Below are positions 49,701 through 55,411 of a stretch of DNA of 64,000 nucleotides, piece after piece; the first letter of the stretch is position 1, and each line of letters starts with the position of its first letter. A program made the position numbers and the translations under genes. Origin of the DNA: Lasioglossum baleicum (lineage: Eukaryota > Arthropoda > Insecta > Hymenoptera > Halictidae); assembly GCF_051020765.1 (NCBI RefSeq), contig NC_134935.1, positions 16,245,579 through 16,309,578 on the forward strand, in the 5' to 3' direction. The notes below the pieces were generated by a model. That model did no database searches, had not been told where the DNA came from, and worked only from the letters and a program-made list of their open reading frames with translations.

Positions 49701-51097
49701 TAAAATAACAAGGTAAACAGTTATTTTTCGATGTTTTTTTTATTCAAATTGATGAGTTAATACTTAGATCTTAGATTTTTCGGTTACGGGTTTCTATTAA
49801 AAACATAAAAGTCACGAAGTTTCGGACGAACTTACCTACAAATAACAGAACAGCATAACTTATTTCGGAAAAACTGTGTAAAATTGACACGAGAGGGACG
49901 GATGAGGGTTAAGAACGATAGAAAGACCCTTAGTAGCGTTTATAGTTGGCTGAAGGTGGTATACATCGTTTATTTATTATTTATGTGGTATGTAATCATT
50001 ACGTTGGCTCTCCTGCATACAAAAGCGACAATTCGAAGGGTTGACCAACCATACTGCAACGAATAAATTATAAATGCTATCGGCGCAACGGTTCGATCGT
50101 TTATTAGGAATTATAAAGCAATTTTGCTAATTGTCAAACAAAAAAATCAACGATCAATACTGCGACGAAGGCTCGATAAAATGTTAAGGGTGCGCGGGTA
50201 CCCGAATTTTTTGGGCGATTGCTCAAAGACCGAGCCTCAGATTGGCAAATTATTGATACTCGGGTACCCGAAGTCGAAGTCAGGCCGAACTTGTTACCGA
50301 ACAATATAAATTTTCGAATTTCCGGGTGCCCGCCCTCCCTTATAAAACGCTAGCCATAAATGCTACTAGGGATTAGCATAGCTACAAGAAGCTCCTTCGA
50401 AAAAGTGTTGCAAAAGACTGAGATAGCACAGTTGAGAATGGTCTCGAGCACTATCAATCCTCAAACTGTGACACGGGTATGTCGACGGAGGGTTGAAAAT
50501 CGTGTAACGCCGACAACGGCGAAGCAAATCCTGATCGGCTGGGTTTCCGATGGCTGTTTCAGAGATCCGATGGAGCTGATGGAGCAGCAGCTGGTGAGAT
50601 GCGGCGTGGCTCCGGTCCGGTTGTACGAGCACCTCGCGATGTCGTCACCGGCTGCGGCAGCAGCAGCCGCAGCGGCAGCCGCGGCGGCCGCCCTGGGAGC
50701 TCAGCACCAGCAACAGCATCATCCCCATCACCAGCAGCATCACCATCAACAGTCGCAGTCGCAGCAGCCGCAGCAGTCGCAGCACGATAGTCCGGCGCAC
50801 GCGTTGCCGCCATGGATGACGCCTTCGACGGCTCTGCTGTACGGGACCGTGGGACAGACTCACCCCGGGACCAGGCCCGCGACCGGGGCCTCCTCGCCGT
50901 ACCCCGCGGTGGCGGCCACCGCGCCCTTTCCCTACCCGGCGGCCCTACCCTGGCCCTGGCAGCCGCCACCCGTCGCGATGATTTCGCGAAGGTCCTCGCC
51001 CCCCACCGCGACCGCTCCTTCCCTCAGGTACACGCCGTACCCACCACCGGCGAGCACACCTCCGCCGTTGAGAACTCGCCCGACCACCCCCAATTAG
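10799..51097 (+). CDS. mid/H15: T-box transcription factor, Tbx20/H15/midline class (whole coding span, six exons)
   Basis: This is a nuclear DNA-binding transcription factor. Tbx20 orthologues pattern heart, neural and segment-border cells; in Drosophila the class is the pair midline and H15, and I cannot say which this copy corresponds to. Exons 10799-10982, 16394-16844, 28105-28378, 39843-40010, 41093-41169 and 50563-51097 join in phase (1, 2, 0, 0, 2) to give 562 residues. The T-box spans about residues 187-385 and carries class hallmarks: LETKELWDKF, DIVPVDNKRYRYAYH, QVVSFEKVKLTNN, LNSMHRYQPRIHLV, AVTAYQNQ and KLKIDSNPFAKGFRDSSRL. These match Tbx20/H15 better than the Tbx1, Tbx2/omb, Tbx6 or brachyury classes. 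An eh1-like FSIAAIM lies near residue 14. An in-frame TAG at 10694 and no ATG between it and 10799 support the start. Oddities are Cys-253 and Cys-218 (see findings). The length is close to the fly proteins (roughly 580-660 residues, from memory). Whether further 5' non-coding exons exist cannot be seen. Confidence 0.93.
10983..16393 (+). other. mid/H15: Intron 1 of the T-box gene
   Basis: About 5.4 kb, starting GTAAGT. It is GC-rich and holds several long but unconvincing ORFs, such as 14524-15462 on the minus strand and 14381-14908 on the plus strand. No transposon or RNA gene was recognised. The 3' end is uncertain by 63 nt because of two in-phase acceptors. Confidence 0.75.
16394..16844 (+). 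CDS. mid/H15: T-box gene exon 2: acidic linker and start of T-box
   Basis: Covers residues 62-212. An acidic Glu/Asp-rich stretch (EDEEVDVDVEECSSVDD and neighbours) is followed by the first T-box strand and helix, ECHLETKELWDKF..MIITKTGR. The donor GGCAG|GTAAGC at 16845 is strong and splits the Arg codon after two bases. The acceptor is less sure. The AG at 16392-16393 follows a pyrimidine-rich run and keeps frame with exon 1. A second AG at 16455-16456 (TTGCAG) keeps the same frame and would shorten the protein by 21 residues to 541. An ATG at 16423 inside the exon is in frame and could also serve a downstream-promoter transcript. Confidence 0.85.
17165..17365 (+). mobile_element. TA-flanked MITE, family A, 201 bp
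   Basis: Begins TAGACCGCGGATTTTATGCA and ends GCATAAAGATCCGCGGTCTA, imperfect inverted ends of about 20 bp bounded by TA. It shares its body (GGCTCCTGTGTCTTGCAATC near the right end) with the copies at 27136 and 54993. It is non-coding. A Tc1/mariner-type origin is inferred from the TA ends. Confidence 0.85.
17504..17524. repeat. Solo inverted end of the TA-flanked MITE family
   Basis: TGCATAAAATCCGCAGTCTGA matches the family terminus, 139 bp beyond the copy ending at 17365. It may be a second, decayed copy abutting it. Confidence 0.5.
18055..18080. repeat. GA microsatellite
   Basis: Thirteen GA units in intron 2. Confidence 0.9.
19223..19528 (-). pseudogene. Unidentified decayed coding relic
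   Basis: A minus-strand frame of 101 codons without an initial ATG reads like real protein toward its end (RKFRNFAVQRLLKALFDAIA, CNIFRKTENSAADIGLYWMA). An overlapping frame reads HEQTTTLARRIAERVLTPSS. The two together suggest an old frameshifted gene or transposon fragment in an AT-richer patch. I do not recognise it. Confidence 0.3.
19783..19831. repeat. 18-bp tandem repeat, 2.7 copies
   Basis: The unit CGACGCGCGACGGCGATA is repeated head to tail without mismatch. Confidence 0.9.
20991..21156. mobile_element. TAA-flanked palindromic MITE, 166 bp
   Basis: Begins GGGTGGATTTATAGCGGAGG and ends GCTCCACTATAAATCCACCC, with TAA on both sides. GGG..CCC ends and a 3-bp TWA duplication fit PIF/Harbinger-type elements. 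The interior (AAAAGTACATATGTATTTTC and onward) is shared with the copies at 51350 and 51516. Confidence 0.85.
21703..21724. repeat. GA microsatellite
   Basis: Eleven AG units in intron 2. Confidence 0.9.
22466..22680. repeat. Self-complementary TCTCGAAAATTT-rich element
   Basis: GGGCTGTGCGAGGACACGAA at the left is mirrored by TTCGGGTTCTCGCACACC at the right. The interior repeats CTCGAAAATTTTCGAG-like units. It is similar in layout to 50184-50343. Confidence 0.5.
22771..23481. mobile_element. 711-bp fold-back element
   Basis: The outer ends TACCGCTTATAAGTGTTTA and TAAACACTTATGAGCGGTA are complementary. Similarity continues inward through about 290 bp per arm, for example AGAGCAATTAGTTCACTACA against its complement near 23375-23395. 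The arms have diverged, so the insertion is old. A related single arm lies at about 62440-62580. Confidence 0.75.
23592..23857. repeat. Decayed TA-MITE-like ends
   Basis: Three degenerate matches to the family termini occur at 23592-23611, 23656-23678 and 23834-23857, in AT-rich sequence. They suggest old, broken copies. Confidence 0.35.
25159..25875 (-). CDS. Candidate nested gene in intron 2: 238-residue protein with two C-terminal membrane segments
   Basis: I do not recognise this protein. It is a single open frame from ATG (25873-25875) to TGA, on the strand opposite the T-box gene and wholly inside its second intron. The N-terminus is Cys-rich (CPGPCNPKNRACRRACAQHF and CIRARLC, residues about 7-62). 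The middle is charged and Ser/Thr-rich (about 70-160). Two hydrophobic stretches follow: MLGIALAGCSCRAVNMLIYTG and onward (about 184-208), then FLSSQICGVIVVVCW (about 217-231). The ordered change from Cys-rich head to hydrophilic middle to hydrophobic tail is unlike the Arg/Ser-rich chance ORFs nearby, so I treat it as probably real. A tail-anchored or two-pass membrane protein is the simplest inference. Function is unknown and extra exons cannot be excluded. Confidence 0.5.
   Translation of the reverse strand: MSRLQECPGPCNPKNRACRRACAQHFAALLEELPPCIRARLCADDINLLRRPPTYRDVSTSSKELEKKGRKVVEEPTTKKIPPSAKQGAVSAVSSHVTTEISSESSSDSSANEQPAVGTTCQTSAEEEGKVTVRGLEAETQTPGSESYAIAERLDLIRARAANISDTCKQTMSRLARMLGIALAGCSCRAVNMLIYTGVFLFLAKFARNTSFYELFLSSQICGVIVVVCWKISGRVPI
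27036..27738. mobile_element. TTAA-flanked element with decayed inverted ends, hosting a nested MITE
   Basis: The left end, CCCTTAGTACTCGACTGG then CCTCTGAGACGCCATTAAAA, is mirrored at the right by AATTATTAATGGCGCCTCAG then ATTCGAGTGCAAAG. TTAA lies at 27032-27035 and 27739-27742. It is piggyBac-like by inference. The 201-bp TA MITE at 27136-27336 splits it. Confidence 0.55.
27136..27336 (+). mobile_element. TA-flanked MITE, family A, 201 bp (nested)
   Basis: Same length and body as the 17165 copy, with ends TAGACTGCGGATTTTATG and AAAGATCCGCAGTCTA. It lies inside the larger TTAA-flanked element at 27036-27738, so it inserted later. Confidence 0.85.
27847..28030. repeat. Near-perfect 50-bp inverted repeat beside T-box exon 3
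   Basis: Arms 27847-27896 and 27981-28030 (GACTGACGGCAATCGAATTA and onward) differ at only a few positions, with an 84-bp spacer. The right arm ends 74 nt before exon 3. No target-site duplication was recognised, so it may be a small MITE or a functional hairpin. Confidence 0.85.
28105..28378 (+). CDS. mid/H15: T-box gene exon 3: core DNA-binding domain
   Basis: Covers residues 212-303. The acceptor TTTTCCAG|A at 28104 completes the Arg codon split at exon 2, restoring the family's GRRMFPT junction. The donor CACGGACAG|GTAAGA at 28379 is phase 0. It encodes MFPTCRVSFSG, then the block VLMDIVPVDNKRYRYAYHRS and the GKADPPAPARLYVHPDSPF segment, which is near-identical to vertebrate Tbx20 as I recall it. 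The residue after HRS is Cys (codon TGT at 28226) where family members have Ser. A near-perfect 50-bp inverted repeat ends 74 nt before the exon. Confidence 0.96.
29680..29708. repeat. CT microsatellite
   Basis: About fourteen TC units in intron 3. Confidence 0.9.
30301..30725. repeat. Tandem repeat, about 150-bp unit, 2.9 copies
   Basis: Units start with GCCATTTTGAAACTA at 30301, 30449 and 30599 (periods 148 and 150) and end with CCTGCGGGTATCGGT. Copies are over 90% alike by eye. It is not coding on either strand by any family I know. Confidence 0.9.
33091..33122. repeat. CT microsatellite
   Basis: About fifteen CT units in intron 3. Confidence 0.9.
33885..33960 (+). repeat. Dispersed repeat shared with 48 kb
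   Basis: TTAACGTTCTCGTTATTCAC followed by TATAG and AATGTACATTATGTTG is found reverse-complemented at about 48045-48090. Both sit near a TA-MITE end. Confidence 0.6.
34125..34145. repeat. Solo end of the TA-flanked MITE family
   Basis: TGCATAAAGATCCACAGTCTA, a single terminus at the edge of an AT-rich island. No matching left end was found. Confidence 0.5.
34742..34767. repeat. GT microsatellite
   Basis: Thirteen GT units in intron 3, one of few GT rather than GA tracts. Confidence 0.9.
35863..35955. repeat. Short inverted-repeat element with GTGTGGACGCAGCTT ends
   Basis: CAAGCTGCGTCCACAC (35864-35879) and GTGTGGACGCAGCTTCAAG (35937-35955) face each other across about 57 bp. It could be a small hAT-like MITE, but the ends are too short to assign. 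Confidence 0.5.
37301..38307 (+). mobile_element. DNA transposon of unidentified family, about 1.0 kb
   Basis: Inverted ends of about 35 bp start TTGAGCCGTTTATGTTGAAA and close with TTTATT-type sequence ending AACGGCTCAA. The motif GAAAGTGGCCTAAGTCCA recurs near both ends and internally (37485, 38098). A decayed ORF lies within. No clear target-site duplication was seen. Confidence 0.7.
37516..37924 (+). pseudogene. Decayed ORF of the unidentified transposon
   Basis: A 120-residue frame (37516-37878) is Lys/Asn/Phe-rich, with VIKKCRKINNFILNEM and NLLTHRGRPRKFANIVLT. Near its end the natural continuation YHDFFKSLPHTQNANEE sits in another frame and stops at 37922-37924, so a frameshift has occurred. 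The R-G-R-P-R-K patch may be DNA-binding. I do not recognise the family and assign no activity. Confidence 0.5.
39049..39356. mobile_element. TA-flanked fold-back element, 308 bp
   Basis: Ends CAGAATGACAAGAAATAACG and CGTTATTTCTTGTCACCCTG between TA dinucleotides. Long inner arms are complementary, for example GATAACAACCATAACAT near 39126 and ATGTTATGGTTGTTATC near 39263. Confidence 0.8.
39843..40010 (+). CDS. mid/H15: T-box gene exon 4: central T-box
   Basis: Covers residues 304-359, exactly 56 codons, with phase 0 at both ends. The acceptor is CTTTCTCAG at 39842 and the donor CAGCTG|GTGAGC at 40011. It encodes IVLNSMHRYQPRIHLVR, a divergent loop (CRQTDDNNLHITDLQKEE), then HKTFIFPEAIFTAVTAYQNQ, the strand-helix segment contacting the DNA backbone in T-box structures. 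The loop differs from the fly H15/mid loop I remember (containing SHGQSIPGSPKEL), as expected for a variable region. The upstream intron has a good pyrimidine tract. Confidence 0.96.
40415..40729. mobile_element. Fold-back element in intron 4
   Basis: Arms at 40415-40555 and 40590-40729 are near-perfect complements, for example ATGGTATATGGATCCCTAAT against its complement at about 40654-40673. A 34-bp loop lies between. There is no ORF of note. Confidence 0.8.
40755..40886. mobile_element. TTA-flanked MITE, 132 bp
   Basis: Inverted ends GGGAACGCGCACAGTGGACC and the near complement ending CACGTTCCC, with TTA on both sides. The inverted arms are about 26 bp. A PIF/Harbinger-type origin is inferred from the TTA duplication and GGG end. 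Confidence 0.75.
41093..41169 (+). CDS. mid/H15: T-box gene exon 5: C-terminal end of T-box
   Basis: A short exon of 77 nt encoding residues 360-384 and two bases of Arg-385. The sequence is ITKLKIDSNPFAKGFRDSSR followed by LTDFD, the final 3-10 helix of the T-box that inserts in the minor groove, and it is the best conserved T-box tail. The acceptor GTTGCAG is at 41092 and the donor GATCG|GTAGGT at 41170, phase 2. It is too short to score as an independent ORF and was found by motif and phase. Confidence 0.95.
43811..43832. repeat. GA microsatellite
   Basis: Eleven GA units in intron 5. Confidence 0.9.
46021..46451 (-). mobile_element. 5'-truncated non-LTR retrotransposon 3' end, inserted in a GA microsatellite
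   Basis: Read on the minus strand, three frames together give NGLLPKYIVNKLKLVGTT, then NNIVIQLSRTSNAKTSLFYN, then KTYNELSVEIKNSKNIEEFK and further residues to a stop at 46131-46133. This is the C-terminal end of a reverse-transcriptase polyprotein of LINE type, broken by at least two frameshifts. The 3' tail has degenerate TTACTAACTTATTTCT-type repeats and AATAAAGCTGAAT. GA tracts flank both sides (46006-46020 and 46452-46479). Confidence 0.7.
46452..46479. repeat. GA microsatellite flanking the retroelement relic
   Basis: An imperfect GA tract on the right side of the non-LTR relic. The matching tract on the left is 46006-46020. Confidence 0.85.
47527..47576. repeat. TTCC tetranucleotide tract
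   Basis: About twelve TTCC units with one interruption, in intron 5. Confidence 0.9.
48045..48090 (-). repeat. Dispersed repeat shared with 33.9 kb
   Basis: Reverse complement of the 33885 unit (AACATAATGTACATT and GTGAATAACGAGAACGTTAA), 120 bp before the TA MITE at 48209. Confidence 0.6.
48209..48406 (+). mobile_element. TA-flanked MITE, family B
   Basis: Ends CAGACTGCGGATCTTCATGC and AGAGATCCGCGGTCTG. The body differs from family A and resembles the 55201 copy (TTATTCCCGCTTCCCACAAT near the right end). Confidence 0.75.
49627..49908. mobile_element. piggyBac-like MITE, 282 bp, TTAA-flanked
   Basis: TTAA sits on both sides, with inverted ends CCCTCATCCGTCCCTC and GAGGGACGGATGAGGG. The TTAA duplication and CCC start are the piggyBac signature. 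The interior is AT-rich and non-coding. Confidence 0.8.
50184..50343. repeat. Self-complementary GGGTACCCGAATTT-rich element
   Basis: AAGGGTGCGCGGGTACCCGA at the left is mirrored by TTTCCGGGTGCCCGCCCTCC at the right, with internal CGGGTACCCGAAG copies. It lies 220 bp upstream of T-box exon 6. Confidence 0.5.
50563..51097 (+). CDS. mid/H15: T-box gene exon 6: C-terminal tail and stop
   Basis: Covers residues 385-562 and the TAG stop at 51095-51097. The acceptor GGCTGTTTCAG at 50562 completes Arg-385 and gives RDPMELMEQQ, matching the RDPMD/RESVE junction right after the T-box in H15/Tbx20. The tail has a 14-residue Ala run with mixed GCN codons, a His/Gln block (residues about 430-465) and a Pro/Ser/Ala-rich end. 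These regions are typical of insect developmental regulators and poorly conserved. The frame is open upstream of the acceptor, so the exact start rests on the splice phase and family junction. Confidence 0.92.
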
Positions 51098-51349
51098 CGC
51101 ACCCTCTCGATTCGCCGTTGATAACGCGACCCGTACCTCGTCCTGTTGTCTGTCGTCTGTCTGTCGCCTGTCGCCTCAGCCAAAGAATTCCGCGCGAGCG
51201 GAAACACGAGAACCTGTCGCCTCGGAGGATCTTGGGTATCGATATCTTGCGTATCGCTCCCAACTCCTCGGCGAGCCTCTCGTCGCGGTTCGATGCGGAG
51301 TCGAGCGCTTCCCCCGCCAGCGGAAAGCTCGACGCTCCGTCGAACCTTA

Positions 51350-51512
51350 GGGTGGATTTATAGTGGAGCTGCGAGCATCGATGATAGCAGCGCGGTGAAA
51401 AGAAACCAGCATTCGTGACAACATTTCGACACATACTAAAGAAAAAGTACATATGTATTTTCTTTGTTTTTCACCGCACAGCTCACCTCGCTGCTCCACT
51501 ATAAATCCACCC
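51350..51512. mobile_element. TTA-flanked palindromic MITE, copy in 3' UTR
   Basis: Same family as 20991. The ends are GGGTGGATTTATAGTGGAGC and its near complement, with TTA on each side. It starts 253 bp after the T-box stop codon. Confidence 0.85.
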
Positions 51513-51515
51513 TTA

Positions 51516-51687
51516 GCGTGGATTTATAGTGGAGCGGCGAGCATCGATGATAGCGGCGCGGTGAACACAAAGCAACATTCGTTACAACATTTCGACACAT
51601 ACTAAAGAAAAAGTACATATGTATTTTCATTGTTTTTATTTTTATTCGCCGCACAGATCACCTCGTTGCTCGACTATAACTTTACAC
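51516..51687. mobile_element. TTA-flanked palindromic MITE, second adjacent copy
   Basis: Begins GCGTGGATTTATAGTGGAGC immediately after the TTA that closes the previous copy and ends next to another TTA. The right end is more decayed (CTATAACTTTACAC). Confidence 0.8.
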
Positions 51688-52124
51688 TTACTCGTAAGTT
51701 AGTCGTAGGGAAATGGCCCGTACTTGTTCGCTCTCTGTGTCCCCGCGTAATGTAACCGTAGACGTGTTTCCGTCGCCGGTCTCGGAGTCGGATAGTCTGC
51801 TCTCCGTTTCCGAGCTCGAGCGATCTTGTACATAATCGAAGCGTTCCCGCGAGAATCAGCTGGAACCGACTCGTCGTTGTACCGCGAACGGCCTCGCGGT
51901 CGATTTGTATTATACGCGCGATCGCGATCCTGTGTGTGTGTGTGCGAGGAGAGCGTGCTTGCGAGAGTGAGAGAGTGCGAGAGAAAGAGTGCGAGAGTCC
52001 TAGCTGTAACATATACCACGATAGTATTAACGCGTCTCCCCTCGAGACGTTGGAATTTGTACATAAAATCTTTTATGGTAGCGTATAGCGTCAACGGCCG
52101 TGTTCTCGATGTAGCACGGATCAA

Positions 52125-52130
52125 AATAAA
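52125..52130 (+). promoter_or_regulatory. Candidate polyadenylation signal AATAAA (proximal)
   Basis: Canonical hexamer about 1.03 kb after the T-box stop codon. Use is inferred. Confidence 0.3.
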
Positions 52131-52455
52131 CGAATTTTCATTAACGCGCCCGATCTTCTCGTTGCTCCGCTCCGATTCCGACATTCCCGAAATTCCCAGC
52201 ACCTGAGGAGTCCGTCCGTCTCGTCGACGAATTAAATCGTCGGAGGAACTTCGACGTCGAACACCTGAATACAATTGGCCAGTGCCGCGCCGGTTTCGAG
52301 GAGAGTCGACTCGAAGCCGAGTCGAGTCGTGCTGGCCCGTGTTTCCCGAGGCGACTGGACTTGCCTCCGCATCTCATCGAGTGGCTCGTCACGCCAGCCC
52401 AGGCTTCATCGCACCTTCAACTGCCGTGTAATTCTGTTATACCTATCTGAAATTA

Positions 52456-52461
52456 AATAAA
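52456..52461 (+). promoter_or_regulatory. Candidate polyadenylation signal AATAAA (distal)
   Basis: Canonical hexamer about 1.36 kb after the T-box stop, followed by T-rich sequence. Use is inferred. Confidence 0.35.
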
Positions 52462-52896
52462 TTCATTTCACGGCCTGTCAACGAGCAATTATTTTTCGAT
52501 GCAGCCAGTTTGAGGCCGGTTCGTTCCACGAGCAACGGCGCTCTCTCGCGACCCTTCGCCCTTCGGCGCAGCCCAGAAGCACGCCGGTTCCCTCTCGGGT
52601 TTTCGATCGGCGCGCGAACAAGACCGTTGTTCCCCGTGGACCGACGCGCGGACCCGCCGCGCCGTCCAAAAGAAAAAAAACGGGAAAAACTCGCGGACGT
52701 TATCGAGATCGACGAGACCGCGGTCCCGTGGGAAAGTAAGTTTTCGTCTCGGTTATAATCGAACGAGTACACGATAATTCGTCGGTATCTCGGGATCGTC
52801 GGAGGACACGAAGTGTATCGTGTATCCGGCCGCGTCGGAATCACCGCGTCCAACCAGGAAGATAAGAAGCAAAAGAAGAAGAGGCCAGAAAGGAGC

Positions 52897-52900
<4 letters not shown>

Positions 52901-52944
<44 letters not shown>
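52901..52944. repeat. GA microsatellite
   Basis: Twenty-two GA units, among the longest in the window, 440 bp after the distal poly(A) signal. Confidence 0.95.
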
Positions 52945-52948
<4 letters not shown>

Positions 52949-53292
52949 ACGCGAGGAGGAGGAGGAGGAGGAGGACGGCGGGGAGGAACAGAGGAGGAAG
53001 GTTCCACCGGGGCGCGAAAGCGATCGTGTGTTACGTCGTGATGGGTGGAGCGAGGTGAGAGAAACAGAGAGGCGGCTCCCGAGCTTGTAATTATGTTGAT
53101 ACGAATGATCTGCGGCGAGCCGCAAACCGACGTAGGGAAGCAGAGGAGCGAAAACACGAAGAGAGGGACGACGAGGGAAGCAGCAGGAGAAGAAGGCGAA
53201 CGAGCAGTAGGAGGAGGAGGAAAAGGAGGTGGAAGAAGAAGCAAAAGAAGGGGGAGGAGATGAAGCCTCTAGCGGTGCTCACCGGCTGCTCT

Positions 53293-53296
<4 letters not shown>

Positions 53297-53347
<51 letters not shown>

Positions 53348-53356
53348 CCTCTCTGT
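53297..53356. repeat. CT microsatellite
   Basis: About sixty bases of CT with minor interruptions. With the GA tract at 52901 it forms an inverted pair about 350 bp apart. Confidence 0.95.
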
Positions 53357-54992
53357 AACCGTCTGCTCGCTCGTTTATCTCGATCCTTGTTCCTCCGAGG
53401 GGAAAGAACCCTCGTCCGGCCTCGTCGGTGTTGGTCGGTGCTCGTTCGTCGAGCAGCACGGACCGTCCGGGTTCCCTTCGCGTACCGACCATACGCGTTG
53501 CTCATCCCCACGCAACGAGTAAACGGGCTTTAGGACCGTGGCGAAACCAGTTTAAGTGGTTAAGCGTAGATGTAATTGATTTCCATTTTACGAGGCTCTC
53601 GGGGAAGACGCTCCACCCGCCACTGCCCCATCACCACCGCCACCACCGCAGCCACCCCCACTATCGCGACAGCGACGCATCGAGCAGCCGGTTTCGGCTT
53701 CTCTCCTCGCTTTTCGACGCGTTTTCGCGCGCGTCCACCACCGAATCCTTATCCCGCCGGTGCCAGCCAGCGATCGATCCCGTCCCGATTTCTCGCGAGC
53801 AGCTACCGGCAGCCGAGTTCACCCTCGTCGCGATCGAAATTGGCGCCGCAGCTACGACGAATCGCTCGAATGAATAATGAATGAGACCGCGGGTGCTGCG
53901 TATCCAGGCCAGACCAGCGGAGGATGTCGCGCGGGACGTGGAAACGACTTTAATGAAATCCAGCGGCAGATGTCCGCGCCACGGATGTTCGAATTCTTAA
54001 TACGCGATCGTCCCGGGCTGTCGAGATTCCCGGTGGGAACGCGAGACTCGGCGAACGTCGAGAGTCCTACACTGGTCCTCCGGCCACGATCGATACCTTA
54101 ATTGCAACCGAAAGAGCTGGTCCGAGGGCCGGCGAAGGTTAATGCTCCATTAAGAAGCAGATTACAGGGGCGCTCGTGACCAAATCTTCCGATTCGCGCG
54201 ACGGATTCGAACGAGTCGACGAACAGGAGCCGACAGCTTCGCCAGCTGGGGCGAGGAGAACGGTAGCCGATGGAGCGTCTCGAGCGCGTTGCCGCGAGCC
54301 ACAGAAAATTCCGTGTCGCCGCTGCTAGACGGGAACGGCCGCGTCGCCGAATAACACCCGAGGAACAGCCGGAAGACGAGAAAGAGGGGGCGAGCCTCCT
54401 TCGGCAGCCCGACGCAGCCCGCCGCGCCGAAGAAAGACGGAGAAAGGGAGAGAGAGAGTCGCTGGAGAATATGTAAATTAGGAACTCCGTGTGAATGCGG
54501 AGATTTATGGCGGCCCGTACACATTTCTGGCCGCAATAAATATCAGTAAGTAGCGACGCGCGGGACCGTCCGGATCCGATCCGACGCGCTCTCTTCCCAA
54601 CGTGCTCGCGTACTCGCGCGCACGTCGAGCTCGCGGCCGCCCCGACGACGACGACGACTCGTACGCGCCATTAATATCGGAAGAACGCGTGAAAAATAGT
54701 CGGATCCACGATCACCGCGCGGGAGGTCGGACCGTTCAACCTCTTCGCCCTTGCGAATCTCCGTTCGCGTCGTACAACCCTTGCTTTCCATCGAGGACTC
54801 TGTCACAACGCTCCGAATCCAACGTTCGACCACAAATGTCACAAATAAAAGTCTGCGAGGATGCCTTTCCTCTTAGAAACAAATCCTAGTCTGTTGGTGA
54901 TTTAAATGAAATGAAATTTTTTTGTTTTATTTTTTGTTATTTCATTTTTACAGGCTGCGGCAAACGTTTGGAAGCTTTTTACGCGTGATTAC

Positions 54993-55195
54993 TAGACTGC
55001 GGATCTTTATGCAAAATAGGAAATGTTCGCATTGATTGCAAGACACACAGGAGCCAAATAAAAAATTTTTTATTCTCTTAACTATCTTATAGAATTGAAA
55101 CTAATTCACCGATGTCCTTAAATCTTTTTAACATGACCACTGCATTGAATTGTGCGTATCCATTTTTATCATAAATGAATAAAATCCGCAGTCTA
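54993..55195 (-). mobile_element. TA-flanked MITE, family A, reverse orientation
   Basis: Ends TAGACTGCGGATCTTTATGC and AAAATCCGCAGTCTA. The body is the reverse complement of the 17165 and 27136 copies. Only 5 bp separate it from the next copy. Confidence 0.85.
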
Positions 55196-55200
55196 ATCAT

Positions 55201-55411
55201 TAGACTGCGGATTTTTATGCATTTACGAAGAAATTGATTGGATGAAATATAAAGTGGAAAGAGAGAAATTAAGGAAACTCAAGAATGACGTAATGTTCCT
55301 TTTAATGTAACAAAGTCGTTAAGGAATGAAATCAATTTTTCTGTTATTCAAGCTTCTCCCACAATCGATGAAAAATATTTTTATTTTGCATAAAGAGTGA
55401 TCCGCAGTCTA
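55201..55411 (+). mobile_element. TA-flanked MITE, family B, adjacent copy
   Basis: Begins TAGACTGCGGATTTTTATGC and ends GATCCGCAGTCTA. Its body matches the 48209 copy. It sits right after the family A copy, which suggests insertion of one next to the end of the other. Confidence 0.85.

Larger units (their letters stand above)
41170..50562 (+). other. mid/H15: Intron 5 of the T-box gene
   Basis: About 9.4 kb, GTAGGT to TGTTTCAG. It holds a non-LTR relic in a GA microsatellite (46021-46479), a TTCC tract (47527), a TA-flanked MITE (48209), a TTAA-flanked MITE (49627) and a self-complementary element (50184). No gene was recognised in the GC-rich remainder. Confidence 0.88.
51098..52461 (+). 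other. mid/H15: Probable 3' UTR of the T-box gene
   Basis: Inferred from position: sequence after the stop up to the second canonical AATAAA. It includes two adjacent TTA-flanked MITE copies (51350-51687), so the mature mRNA would carry two strong hairpins if the distal signals are used. No coding exon was recognised. Confidence 0.4.
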
